Source: Gnetum montanum (lineage: Eukaryota; Streptophyta; Gnetopsida; Gnetales; Gnetaceae). From it: DNA of 64,000 nt. Below are positions 1-9,763 of this stretch, one piece after another. The notes beneath the pieces were generated by a model. The model saw nothing but the letters and a program-made list of their open reading frames with translations. It was not told the DNA's origin and did no database searches. Position 1 is the first letter of the stretch; the number at the start of each line of letters is the position of its first letter. Both the position numbers and the translations under genes were made by a program. The stretch covers positions 578,552 to 642,551 of the forward strand of contig MNCI01013746.1 of the NCBI GenBank assembly GCA_015680685.1, written 5' to 3'.

Positions 1-111
1 TAAGGATAACTGTCTAGGTGCCACAACTAGTCCGTCTGCGGAGTTCGACCGGATCGCGCGTACACGCTCGTATTCGTATGGTTGAGTGTAGGGGTACCTC
101 ACCACTCATCA
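1..111 (+). mobile_element. 3' end of a gypsy LTR, cut by window edge
   Basis: The first 111 bases match the last ~110 bases of the complete LTRs that end at 14657, 51381 and 59140. They share the CTAGGTGCCACAACTAG block, the GGTTGAGTGTAGGGGTACC block and the terminal CACTCATCA. No tRNA-Asp primer site follows, so this is a 3' LTR or a solo LTR whose start lies outside the window. Confidence 0.85.
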
Positions 112-744
112 AACAGGATGTCAAATCAACATATTTGTTAGAATTAAAGCCTTGATTTACAAACCATGAATCACATGCTCTAACCAATTGAGAAATGATC
201 CTTCATATATACTTAAAATCTCTCAATTATGGCATCCCCAAATATGATGATCAAATTATCCATCAAACCAAAACCTAAATTAACTTATGATCTCATAACT
301 AAGGTACCTTATAAATTAACCATCAAACCAAAAGCTAAATTAACTTATGATCTCATAACTAGAGGTACCTTATAAATTAACCATCACAATGGACTTTACT
401 TACTTTAAGATTTATTGTCGTTAGCGTTATGCCGTTACTTAATGTAAGATTTAATCTTTGAGTCAACAATATTTTAATCCAATGAGGAAATTTTTTTCTT
501 ATAGGCTATCTATTTGGATTAATCAATATTTCCTCTAGAAAAAATTATTCATATAAGCTTCTATCTTCCCTAGTTTCTTTATTTCCATTTGATAATTCTT
601 ATCACTAATAGTAACTTGATTTTTTGTATCTTTAGATTGTTTTTTCTTATCTGCACATTTTTTCTTTTGCTTAGCATTTTTTTGAGCAAAAAATGGCAAG
701 CGTGAAACAAATATCCTTCATGATGACAAAAGTTGCAAGTAGGA
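112..744 (-). pseudogene. Decayed copia-type gag remnant with zinc knuckle
   Basis: Reading the minus strand from 749 towards 690 gives a CCHC-like knuckle (Cys-x2-Cys-x4-Tyr-x4-Cys, with Tyr where His is expected) followed by a Lys-rich stretch. This layout is typical of the nucleocapsid end of Ty1/copia Gag. The same minus-strand stretch (about 420-690) has a diverged second copy at 13330-13610. The frame is short and full of stops, so it is non-functional. The solo LTR at 745-1758 is inserted inside the knuckle-coding stretch. The family call rests on the knuckle pattern only. Confidence 0.4.
260..381. repeat. Tandem duplication, unit ~61 bp, two copies
   Basis: The segment beginning CCATCAAACCAAAACC at 260 is repeated at 320 with very few changes. 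A third copy is begun and broken off after 381 (TTAACCATCACA). No coding potential is seen. Confidence 0.85.
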
Positions 745-1763
745 TGATGAGTGGCGAGGTACCCCTACACTCAACCATACGAAACGAGCGTCGCACGCGC
801 GATCCGGTCGAACTCCGCAGATGGACTAGTTGTGGCACCTAGATAGTTAGCCTTAGGTCGCAGTTCGCTGTCTTCCCATCTAGACTAGTTTTGCATATGT
901 CACGTATGGTTTAGTCTAGATGAGGTGTATGATGTGTTCTAATTCTAACGCTACTCCTGAAGGCAATGGAAAATAATATTTAACTAAATCTAAGCTAAGA
1001 GGAAAAGGGTAAGAAAATCTAATCTAGCCTAAGTGCGACGAGCAACCGATTCCTTGATCAACCGTACACATCTTGGACTTCGTGCACGACTGCCACTGGG
1101 ACTACCAAGCATAGGCCTAGGTACGCCACTGGGATTACCAAGCGCAGACCCCAAATACGCCACTGGGTTACCAAGCGTAGATCCCCCTAGCTACACCACT
1201 GGGCTACCAAGCAGTCACACTTAAATGCTCGTAACCAAGTCGTACTCGTTCCGCTTCTAGGAGTTTAAGGGTGAGAGACTAATCGCGATGAGTAACCGAT
1301 TCCTTAACTAGCCGTACACATCCGTAGATGCTCGTAGTCAAGTCGTACTCACACCGCGCTATGAAAGCAATAAATAACATTAAATAAATAACAAATAAAT
1401 AAACTAAGTGAATGCTGCAATGATGAAGTAATCTCGATCTTTATTGCCGGTCATGTGCGTGTCCAAGTACGGCACACTCGAATAAAGACACTGTACAATC
1501 ACATTCACCACACTGCGGGCAGACACGGGAAAAATTCTAACTCTGGAGGGATCAAACTGCCAGAGCTTCGCTACTTCTAAACTGGGATGTGAAATGAGGG
1601 AGAGTCGCCTCTTATTTATAGAAATTGCGGCTGACTGCGATATCGCGTACGTGATATCGCATATGCGATATCGCGGCCCATGATATATCGCGACCCATGA
1701 TATAACGTGGGTGCCTTAACGTGACCGCCAGCAATATGAGCAATTTCATGTCTCATCATAGGA
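740..1763 (-). mobile_element. Solo LTR (745-1758) with 5-bp target duplication TAGGA
   Basis: A complete minus-strand LTR of 1014 bp starts with TGATGAGTGGCGAGG at 745 and ends with CATCA at 1758. It is flanked by the identical pentamer TAGGA at 740-744 and 1759-1763. No internal element sequence remains, as expected after LTR-LTR recombination. The right part (1630-1720) holds the GATATC palindrome array found in all LTRs of this family, next to a reverse-strand TATA (TTATTTATAG near 1612). Open frames inside it, such as 1033-1224, are not genes. Confidence 0.92.
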
Positions 1764-2699
1764 GGATTATAATATGTGATTGGCTGAATGTAAGTCTTAT
1801 TTTATACCCATTTCTTTTTACAATTAAGAAAAATGATTTTAACTAAAAAAACACTTGTACGAGAACTACATGGTGTAGAATTAGATCACATATGTTTAAT
1901 GGGACCAAGAAGATTAACAATCTCTTACTCAACTTTATGAAAAATTACTAGAATTTAAATAACTCAATAAAATATGCAACTTTAGAATATTCTTTAGATT
2001 CAATGTCAAAATCTGGAATCAATTTAAAAAGATTAACATTACATGCTTATGTATAAATGATTCTATATCCAAGGTATGCTACACCATTGAAGTATAGTTT
2101 AGTTCAACAAGTAGAAAAAATAACAAAAATAATACTTGGCATGAATGACTTGAATGTCATATTTCTATGTTACATCATTTAATTGCAGAGTGAATCTTCA
2201 ATTACAAGAAAGGTAACCAGAAATTTAAATGATCACATATCGTGATGTAAGATTAGGTACTAGTGACTCATGTACATCATCAGGGAGAAGAAAATTAGGT
2301 GTCTTAGTTACATCAACATTGGTAGAAGAAGGTGTCTCAAAATATAGCTCATCAACTTGTAAATCTACATTCTCAGAATTACCAAAAATATTTGCATCAA
2401 TTTACATCAACATTGGTAGAAGAAGGCATGTCAAATCTTAGCTCATCAACATGTAAATTTGCATTCTCAGAATTAACAAAAATATTCACATCAATAGAAG
2501 AAGTAGAAATTTTAACATCTATTGAAGAAATTGAAGGTAATTTAAACTAAATTTGTTGGAGAAAAATTGGAGAGAGAAAAATCAAATCCCTAGAAGTACC
2601 TTAATGATTACTTAATGATTGACTGTACATCAACTTTCACTTCAATTTTGCCAAATTTACAACATCATATGACCTTGGAAATTATGAAATTGAAATTTT
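1764..2699. other. AT-rich non-coding stretch with a 94-bp tandem duplication
   Basis: No convincing gene is seen. Units at 2310-2403 and 2404-2497 repeat each other (both start ACATCAACATTGGTAGAAG). The 94-bp period is not a multiple of three, so the two overlapping short frames at 2229-2550 are by-products of the duplication. The stretch continues the decayed context into which the solo LTR inserted. Confidence 0.7.
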
Positions 2700-2866
2700 T
2701 ACTTCATCCGTTGAGACCCCTTAGATTTATTGGACTAGTTTCAGAATTCTATTTACATAATATTTTTTCAAAAAATTTATAACTCGATGTAATGTAGTAA
2801 AATCAAACTTGGGACTTGGGGTTACTAAGCCAAGACCATTATCACTAGGCTAACACCTAGGGAGTT
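2700..2866 (-). mobile_element. tRNA-derived SINE-like copy (subfamily with long tail)
   Basis: Read on the minus strand this copy has a Pol III A-box-like motif (TAGCCTAGTGATAATGG) near 2860-2840. A segment resembling a degenerate B box (AAGTTTGATTTTACTAC) follows, then a tail containing ATAAATTTTTTG. Related copies lie at 2885-3036, 5035-5192, 12765-12903, 18521-18665 and 20925-21060, in both orientations, which is the behaviour of a dispersed retroposon. The SINE class is inferred from the box layout; flanking duplications were not found. Confidence 0.4.
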
Positions 2867-2884
2867 ACTTTAATTTAGAGGAAA

Positions 2885-3036
2885 GTAGGGGGGGGGGGGG
2901 GTTAGAACTCAAAATAATTGAAACATAGGTACACCCCAAGATTTATAGAAGTTTATAAGTTAGTGCTTTTTAGTAGAATTGAACATGACCTAGGGTTACT
3001 AGGCCAAGACTCGTACCACTAGGCCAACACCTCATT
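2885..3036 (-). mobile_element. tRNA-derived SINE-like copy ending in a homopolymer tract
   Basis: On the minus strand it starts near 3036 with TGTTGGCCTAGTGGTACGAG (A-box pattern TRGCNNAGYNGG) and then a degenerate B box (GGTCATGTTCAATTC). It ends near 2888 in a run of 14 C (14 G on the given strand, 2888-2901). The tail motif CTTGGGGTGTACC is shared with the copy at 20925-21060. Confidence 0.45.
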
Positions 3037-3500
3037 GTAAAAATAACAATCTCCACTAAAAATAACAAAGAAATAACTCAAAAATGATAAATTAGAGCCA
3101 AAAGATAGTACATCTGCCCATCAATTTATAAATTGCAAAATTTTAAAATGTAGATTTGTCTTAAGATGCAAGGTATGTCTTAAAAAAAAAAAACCACTTG
3201 CAGTACCCTAGCAATATCAAAATTAAGATTATTAATTCATCTAAACATGTATAAGCCACCTATCAAGTTAAGTGACGGGATTGTAAGCCAATAATAACGA
3301 CTTCATTATAAGGAATAAAATTAACGATATATCAGCTTATAACCTTCAAATGGCAAGTTTGACAGAAGCTTTGCAACTGATTCTTTTCAACCTTAAAAAA
3401 TCTTAACCGCCACACCCTAAATTAAATGTAAATGAGAAATGGTAATAAATAACAAATCGCCTTACCCTCGAAATGAAAACAAAGTAACCACTGTTTGACA

Positions 3501-3510
3501 TATAAAAGGG
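3501..3510 (+). promoter_or_regulatory. Possible TATA box upstream of the unrecognised spliced ORF
   Basis: TATAAAAGGG lies about 150 bases before the ATG at 3660 in otherwise AT-rich DNA. It is a good match to the plant TATA consensus, but there is no transcript evidence. Confidence 0.25.
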
Positions 3511-3659
3511 CAAGTTCGAACCTAAACATATCCTTGTTCCTCATTATTTGTTACCACGATCAATCTAATTCGCCGAGCCTAAGATATCTTTTAACCGAGC
3601 TTCAATTTTCCTATGCTCTGTTGACTCAAAATCTAAACCTGAAATAAAAGAGATGCTGT

Positions 3660-4183
3660 ATGCAACGACGACCAGTTGAGGCGCTGAATTCTCCTGAATT
3701 TCGCCATTCTGTCTTTCAAATCAAAGCAGATCAGAGATGTCTGATTTACCAGAGACTCGAAATTATTAGACGGATGGATTTGCAAGGTTTGTTCATACTT
3801 TCTAGGGTTATCGCCGTGGTTCCTTGCCTGGTTAATTATTGATTGCTGACCTTTAGCTGCACTGCAGCAATCCTTTTATCATTTTAACGTAACATTGCGT
3901 CGTTTTTATCTGTTCTTGTGTTAACGAAAATCCAGAATTTATTAACAAACGTGTAACGGCAGTTTTTGTAGGAAGAATTATGCGTTGTGATCAGATCGTA
4001 GAAATCCATTGCTTGTACGTAGGAAACAAACACCAAACTTTGATCTCCAACGATTTCAGTAGCTGCTTCATCCAGTATGAAACGGGCATAATGTGCAGCT
4101 TCCTCTTCATTATTGCAGTGTTATCTCATGGCGTAAATAAAACAATGCAATCTTATAAGTTCGTTCTGTTTTGTGAGAATTAA
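3660..4183 (+). CDS. Unrecognised two-exon ORF candidate (exons 3660-3786, 3972-4183)
   Basis: A 60-codon ORF begins at 3660 and runs into a good donor (CAAG|GTTTGT at 3786/3787). An acceptor (TTTTTGTAG) ends at 3971, after a 185-base AT-rich intron. Splicing keeps the frame open to the TAA at 4181-4183, giving 112 residues. The N-terminal half is rich in Arg, Gln and Phe and contains no motif I recognise; the C-terminal half has one hydrophobic stretch. A TATA-like box lies 150 bases upstream and the tRNA-Asn gene follows 29 bases after the stop. It could be a fragment of an older gene or chance. No function is assigned. Confidence 0.2.
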
Positions 4184-4212
4184 ATGAAGGTTGTAAAATA
4201 TATTAACAACTG

Positions 4213-4229
4213 GCTGGAATAGCTCAGTT

Positions 4230-4262
<33 letters not shown>

Positions 4263-4286
4263 GAGGTTCAAGCCCTCCTTCTAGCG
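4213..4286 (+). tRNA. tRNA-Asn (anticodon GTT)
   Basis: A 74-nt cloverleaf. The acceptor arm GCTGGAA pairs with TTCTAGC (one G-U) and the discriminator is G. The D arm contains the A box TAGCTCAGTTGG. The anticodon loop CTGTTAA carries GTT. The T arm GGAGG/CCTCC encloses TTCAAGC, which is the B box. The sequence is that of the standard plant nuclear tRNA-Asn, without CCA and without an intron. It is probably functional because all stems pair. Confidence 0.96.
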
Positions 4287-4290
4287 TTTT
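4287..4290 (+). terminator. Pol III T-run terminator of tRNA-Asn
   Basis: TTTT follows the last tRNA base directly, and a second T run (TTTTATTTTT) lies about ten bases further on. Together they give a standard Pol III termination zone. Confidence 0.7.
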
Positions 4291-4344
4291 AGCTTTTATT
4301 TTTGGCCAATATTACCAATTCTACTAACTTTAGGGTTTTTAGTC

Positions 4345-4382
4345 AATGTAACAAGGTTAGAGGTTCAAGTCCTTTTCCTAAT
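4345..4382 (+). pseudogene. Degenerate 3' half of tRNA-Asn, tandem to the intact gene
   Basis: From CAAGGTTAGAGGTTCAAGT at 4352 onward the sequence follows the variable loop, T arm and acceptor 3' strand of the intact tRNA (4255 onward), 97 bases downstream, with several changes. The T stem is broken (AGAGG versus CCTTT). No 5' half is present, so it cannot be a tRNA. Confidence 0.6.
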
Positions 4383-4394
4383 TTGGTAGCTAGG

Positions 4395-4827
4395 TTTCAA
4401 GCATTTAAGCATAATCGTATTGTAATCCTAGTAGTGTTATTGCTTGGTTTGCTGAGTAGCATAATGCTTGGTAACCTAGTAATGGTTACATGAGTGCAAG
4501 ACATCTACGATAAGCTAGGACGAGATGCTCCTCTCTCTAAGCTAGAGTAGATTTACATTACCATCATTACTTAGATTTAAATTTCATTCTCAATTATGTT
4601 TATCGCTAGGAGTAATCATGGCCTATTAACATCAATTATCATATGCCTCACCTTGGACTAAACCATACGTGATAATGCTACCACTAGTCCAAGTGGGAAG
4701 ATAATGTCCTACAATCAATGCTTACCAATCTAGATGCTAAACTAGTTCCATCCATGGAATTTGACCAAATCATGCGTGAACGCTTGTGATTTGTATGGTT
4801 GGGCATAGGGGTATTGGTTGCTCATCA
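4395..4827 (+). mobile_element. 5'-truncated LTR, family B
   Basis: This stretch matches the 3' half of the complete family-B solo LTR at 17430-18294. Shared blocks are TTATTGCTTGGTTTGC, GCTAGAGTAGATTTACATTA, the CATATGCCTCAC block and the end GTTGCTCATCA at 4827. The LTR start is missing, the left end running into the tRNA-Asn fragment. No primer site follows. Confidence 0.75.
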
Positions 4828-5034
4828 TTTTCCATCTCTAATATTTTGTAAATCATATTGGAAAAAGTATTTATTGTGGTTGCTGGGATTCAAACATATG
4901 TTTCCATGACCACCATATGAAATTCTAACTACTAAACCATATAATCTAGGATCATGAGTATAACTAGAAAGATAGCAACCTACAGTCTCACTTAACTAAG
5001 CTAGACATTCATCTTGAAACTAAAACTAAAATTT

Positions 5035-5192
5035 TTACTTAAATTCACTAAGACTCCTTGGATTCATTAGACCAGTTTTAGACTTGGTTTTATACCATTT
5101 TTTTAAATTTATAATTTAATGCTACCCTGTAGGAATAAACCTATGACTTGGGGTTATTAAGCTAAGACACTTACCACCAGGTTGAGTCCTCA
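5035..5192 (-). mobile_element. SINE-like copy
   Basis: It aligns by eye with 2700-2866 over its full length, sharing the GACTTGGGGTTA-TAAGC-AAGAC core and the preceding AAATTTATAA tail. The A-box region, read on the minus strand near 5185-5165, is CAACCTGGTGGTAAGTG. Confidence 0.4.
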
Positions 5193-7373
5193 AATTAGAA
5201 CATAGACTATCATAATACTTGTAGATTGTATGGGTGGATGTTGGACATAATCATTGCTGATCAAACGCATTACAATTAGAAACGAGCACAGTCATTAACT
5301 CTCTCATATAAGGAGCTTTGTAAGGTAATCATGTAGGCAAGTAAGAATAAAGGACTTGGCCTTCATAACTACATAAATAAGATTTTTTAACATTTATGGA
5401 ACTATTTGGATCTTACAATTGTTCATATTTTTAATCACATTAAGGATACAAGTTATTTTTCTAAAGTATGGAATTCCACTCTCTTGGTCCTCCTCCCCAA
5501 AAAGTAATTCATCTCTAGTTGTCAATACCATAAGTTCATTAGTGTTTGTTTTATTCTATACAAAGTTTAAGCAAAAATGTTCACTAATAGTCTATGGAAT
5601 CTCTTTACCGCCATCATTATCTACTCATAATTTGACTTTATCATAAGGAGAAGCATTACTAATGGAATCATAACCATACATGAAAACATATATCGGCCAT
5701 ATTCAAGTGCATAAAAGTGATGGCTATTAAAAAAGATCTAGTAAAGGTACATGATAACATTAGTTGGAAAGTCCTCATTTACCTCATGGTTGATCAACTT
5801 TAGTCTTTGAATAACTAGATACATGGTATAAGTTCAACATGCAGAGTCTAATTGGTTTGGTCTTAGTAGGGACCTTTAGTAGGGAGATGTCCTATCAGCA
5901 TACATGTTTACTATTATCTCAAAATATCTAGATGTATATCTTAAATTGATTGGTCGTAGAAATCCGCTCTCATGGCATGATTATATTCAAAAATATACAA
6001 ATGATACTACTATGTTGATGATAAATTTTAGTGTTATATCTTTGATGTGATTAGAGTATGTTGCAGGTCTAATTTTTTTCAATAGATTCAATGTTTCTGT
6101 AGTGAATCTAATTTTTTTTCAGCATATCTAATGTTTTTTTAGTGAATGTGATTTTTCTCACTTTGATTTTTCTTTAGCAAATTTAATTTCTCCAAAATTT
6201 TCCTATGAAAGATTCTATATTACTCTCATCTTCAATAAAATTTTTGCTTCTTTTATCAATGTAGACATTTTTATTGGTTTTCAAAATGTAGATTTATAGC
6301 CTTTTTAAGAAAAAAAATTGTGACACCTTTTTCTAGTGATGTTGATGCAACTAAGACACCAATTTTTTTTCTTGATGATGTATATAAGTCATTAGTTGCT
6401 AATCTTTCAGCACAATATGCATTTAATCAAATTTTGGATTACTTGCCTTGAAATCAAAATTTCATTTCGTAGTTAAATGACGTGATAAAAAAATATGACA
6501 TCTTAATCCTTCATGCCAAGTATTATTCGCATCTTTTTTCTTCTTGTATATCTTATATACAAGAAGCTAGGATTAGTTCTTTGATATGCTCTCTACATCA
6601 TTGTTTGGGATTAATATATCCATGGTCCAGAACTAGAAGTAAGGTTCTTCTTATATTGGAGAGAAAAAGTTTCTAGTGTCATCATTAACTATTATTGACC
6701 TTACTATCATTTAGAGTTTGAAGAATCCTAGTGTTATGTGGTGAAGGCAATTACTGAGTTTTTATTTTACCAATACTTAAGAGTAGCTCATCTGTGGTTA
6801 AGTATGCATGCTATGGGTGTTTAAGGAAGACCTAGCGGTTAACATTTTTTTCTCTTTCTAGTGGATGTCATCACCAAGACTATTGATTGCGTGTGGGTTT
6901 CTAATATTTCCATATATGATTACAAAGGTCGATGAAGACCATGGTCCATCACTAGAGGATCACCAAGAAAGACATTAATTTGGAGGTTCATAACTCACTA
7001 TTTGTTTTGCAAAGTAGGTTCCTTGGGGACCAATGACAAGGGACAAATATGTTTCCTAAAGCTAGGAAGAAATTCACCAAGGTTAGAGTAGCAATTGATT
7101 AGGGTCCAACTATAAAGTGGCAAAGGTTTCAAGTTCTAGAAATAATAAACAAACAAGCAATATAGGAAAATAGGTATACTTGGTATGCACTTTACTTGCG
7201 TTGCCAAAGATGAGTAATCCGTTTACTTGTACTATAGAGCTATAGAAGAGCTAGAGGAAGTATAATCAAGCTAGAAGGATGAGTGGAGGGAAGAAGCCTA
7301 ACGGGGAAGGTGGAGATGCAAGAAGCCCAGTAGGAAAGGTGGAGATGGCCACACAATTGCAGATAAAAGAAAT
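5193..7373. other. No gene recognised; AT-rich decayed DNA
   Basis: Only short chance frames occur (for example 5419-5646 and 6482-6676). None shows a family motif, splice-joined continuation or codon pattern that I can support. I see no repeat ends here. Confidence 0.6.
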
Positions 7374-7451
7374 TTTTATTCTTCTTAAGTCTAATGATGT
7401 CACTCATGGAAGTTTTATTCTTCTTAAGTCTAATGATGTCACTCATGGAAA
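7374..7451. repeat. Perfect tandem duplication, unit 39 bp, two copies
   Basis: TTTTATTCTTCTTAAGTCTA at 7374 and the rest of the 39-bp unit recur immediately at 7413. The first 38 bases are identical; only the last base may differ. The duplication creates the repeated motif seen in the reverse-strand frame 7240-7446, which is not a gene. Confidence 0.9.
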
Positions 7452-8149
7452 TTGAATTCGTTTTGAAGAATTTTTAAAGCATTTGCTTAAAATAATAATA
7501 ATAAAGTTTTTTATTCTACCCTGAGCGTGTTTGTTGAACGGGTAAGTAAATATTAACCATATACTTGTGATATTTATAAGCATAGGACAAGTGCAGGCAT
7601 ATGCTTTGTTTAGCGTCATTATCATAACATCATAACTTGTAATCAGTTACTGAAAATGACTTTTGAAGTATCCCAGTTAAAATCAAATTCCATCTTGCAA
7701 GATGATTGGAGATCCATGGTTCTAAGTTTCAAAGCCGTCAAGGAGTCACTTCAATGACCCTCCCTGCCCGGGCAAAAGTCGAAATCCGAGAGAAAGTAGT
7801 GTATCATACATGGAAAAGTATTCCATGGTTACTTGGATTTCTACAAATGAATCCCGAAGTCTGAAACGTTGATGCTATAATGCTCGTTCGTACAAGACAT
7901 CATGTGTGCACTGACAGCAATAGCACTAGGAGGCAGTGCCATTACATTTTTGCAGCGGTCGAATAAACTCGAAAATGAGCAGGGAAGAAATAAAAGGGGA
8001 GACAAAAAAAAAAAAAAAACCAGCTGATGATTGGCTAGGGCTTAGGAAGCCTTGGTTTATCTATGGCTAAAATAAAAGTCGGCCATGGCGTGGGGCTTGT
8101 GTGGGACCCACTTTACAATGGGGACAGTTGCAGCGGCCCATTACGTTAT
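7452..8149. other. No gene; left edge of the GC-richer S40 island
   Basis: Composition changes from AT-rich repeat debris to a GC-richer sequence after about 8050. A poly-A run is at 8006-8022. Nothing codes convincingly. It probably holds distal promoter DNA of the S40-like gene. Confidence 0.5.
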
Positions 8150-8150
8150 C

Positions 8151-8158
8151 CACGTGGC
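8151..8158 (+). promoter_or_regulatory. G-box/ABRE (CACGTGGC)
   Basis: CCACGTGGCAG is a perfect G-box with the ABRE core ACGTGGC, about 950 bases upstream of the S40-like ATG. bZIP factors of the ABF class bind this core. Use at this locus is inferred from a second G-box and a TGACGTGA site within 240 bases. Confidence 0.4.
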
Positions 8159-8315
8159 AGCGATCGAGTGGGCAAGTGTGGCTGAGCCGACGCCATACAC
8201 GTTGATATTTTTGGGCCTATGGCATGACTTGTAATAATTCATAATGTCGAGCACAGCAGGGTCTCATAATTTTGAATACGGAGCTGTCACAACGGACAAG
8301 TCATAGATGCGTGTG

Positions 8316-8323
8316 CCACGTGG
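8316..8323 (+). promoter_or_regulatory. G-box (CCACGTGG)
   Basis: A palindromic CCACGTGG lies 165 bases downstream of the first G-box and about 790 bases before the S40-like start codon. Confidence 0.4.
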
Positions 8324-8387
8324 AAGAAGGGTGTCTGGCGTGGCAAGTTGCGGCAACGGAATCTTCCGTGTACAGAAACGCGACCGC

Positions 8388-8395
8388 TGACGTGA
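8388..8395 (+). promoter_or_regulatory. TGACGTGA bZIP-type site
   Basis: TGACGTGA is a TGACG/as-1-type and ABRE-like core, third in the series of ACGT cores upstream of the S40-like gene. Confidence 0.3.
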
Positions 8396-8594
8396 CCGCA
8401 CCACGGTGGGCCCCGCGCAACGGAAGCGCAGATTCCAGCGGGACGCTTTCCCTGCAAAATTCAATTGAATTTCAACAAAAAGTCCTCGCAGTTCATGAAA
8501 AAAGGAGGCAGAGGAAACGGAAAAAAAATCTGCGCTCGTGGTTTTCCACTTAAAGTTTTGCGCACAGAGTTATGGGCTTACGCCGGGTTAACGA

Positions 8595-9109
8595 GCATAC
8601 ATAAAAGGAGACTGGGATTTTAGGATGGTCCATATTTCGGATTTGGTTACGTATGCGAGCAAGAGATTACTTATCAAAAGCGTTCCAATTTGACTATGCA
8701 TTGTTGCTGCTGCTGCTCATTCCACGAGATTTTGCTGCACATGCAGAGAGACGGGTGAGGATCGGGGGACTTGGTTTGCACCGTTTATTTGATATTTACG
8801 TGAAACGTGTGGCGGAGGGGATTCCGTGGCAGTTTTGTTGGCTTTCACGGTAACGGCAGCAGGGGTCCCTCGTGGATAGAGACGTGCGACAAATGACGGG
8901 AACATTTGTGTCAAAATTCCGCCAAATGAGGCGGCCGGGGCCAAATAAAAAGAACCTCCACCTCCACCTCCACCTGCACCTCCACCTCCACAACCACAAG
9001 ACAACAACACCAACAGAGGCGCAGCACATAGACAAAGTCATCACTCTTCAACAGCAGCAGCAGCCGCAGCAACAACAACAACAGCAACACAATCCAATCC
9101 AATGATATA
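8595..9109 (+). promoter_or_regulatory. Proximal promoter and 5' UTR of the S40-like gene
   Basis: A TATA-like CATACATAAAAGG lies at 8596-8607. The likely leader holds a CCACCT hexamer array (about 8955-8990) and a CAG/CAA array (about 9049-9090) immediately before the start codon, typical low-complexity plant 5' UTR sequence. The frames through these arrays on either strand (long Leu, Val-Glu or Gln runs) are artefacts of the repeats. The transcription start cannot be fixed from sequence. Confidence 0.4.
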
Positions 9110-9763
9110 ATGATGTCGAAGGTCACCCAAGATGGCCGCCGACGCCGCCTCATAGGCCGAGCAGCCATGGAACGACTGCTCACATTCCCTCCCACGGGAA
9201 CGTCCGTCACCGGAAACGGCAACGGCCACGGCCACGGCCACGGCCACGGCGACGATCTCCGCGAAGAAGACGTTTGGGGAAATTACAGCGCGGAGCCGCC
9301 GGCGGTAACGGCAACGACATCGGCGGCGGCGCCCGCACGGCGGCGGCGATGGTTCGAGAAAGGCGGACTGTCGGCGGCGTTCGACGATTCCTCTGCGGCG
9401 GCGACGACGGCGACGACGCGGTCGCCGATCTCGGCCCTCCGAGCGATTCCGGCGACCTCTCGCGTTGCGCCGGCGCCGCCGACGTCGGCGCCGGTCAGTG
9501 TGCCGGAATGGGGTAGCGGCGGCGGCGGTCTCCGGGGATTCCGGTACGCCGACGACGGTGATGAGGAGGAGGAGGAGGATTACGTGGATGAGGAATGATA
9601 TAACGCAAAACGTGTGCCGCCGCACGAGTATCTTGCGGCGCAGGCGGCCCGCAGCGGCACCAAGACTATGTCTGTGGTTGAAGGCGTGGGACGTACACTG
9701 AAGGGAAGGGATGCGAGTCGTGTAAGGGATGCAGTTTGGAATCAAACTGGATTTCTTGGCTGA
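9110..9763 (+). pseudogene. S40-like senescence-regulator gene (DUF584), interrupted by in-frame TGA
   Basis: S40 proteins are small, intronless, nuclear plant proteins linked to senescence. The N-terminal part, 162 codons from the ATG at 9110, has a basic start, a Gly-His repeat, the family hallmark EEDVWG (about residues 51-56), an RRRRWFEKGG segment, a VPEW segment and an acidic run near the end. It stops at TGA 9596-9598. Translation of the same frame beyond this stop gives the conserved S40 C-terminus: VPPHEYLAA, then a [10 protein letters not shown] block and a final NQTGFLG, ending at TGA 9761-9763. Upstream and downstream halves share one frame, so a single base change (for example CGA or TGG to TGA) separates them. 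The full frame is 217 codons, within the family range. It may be a recent pseudogene, a truncated allele or an assembly base error. Family identity is sure; functional status is not. Confidence 0.85.

Noticed and set aside
8264-9105. Several short ORFs upstream of the S40-like gene
   Set aside because: They overlap promoter motifs and CCACCT or CAG/CAA microsatellites, lack family motifs and disagree in frame and strand.
9041-9745. 234-codon reverse ORF opposite the S40-like gene
   Set aside because: Arg-rich composition follows from GC-rich codons of the real gene on the plus strand; no domain, and it runs into the CAG/CAA repeat.
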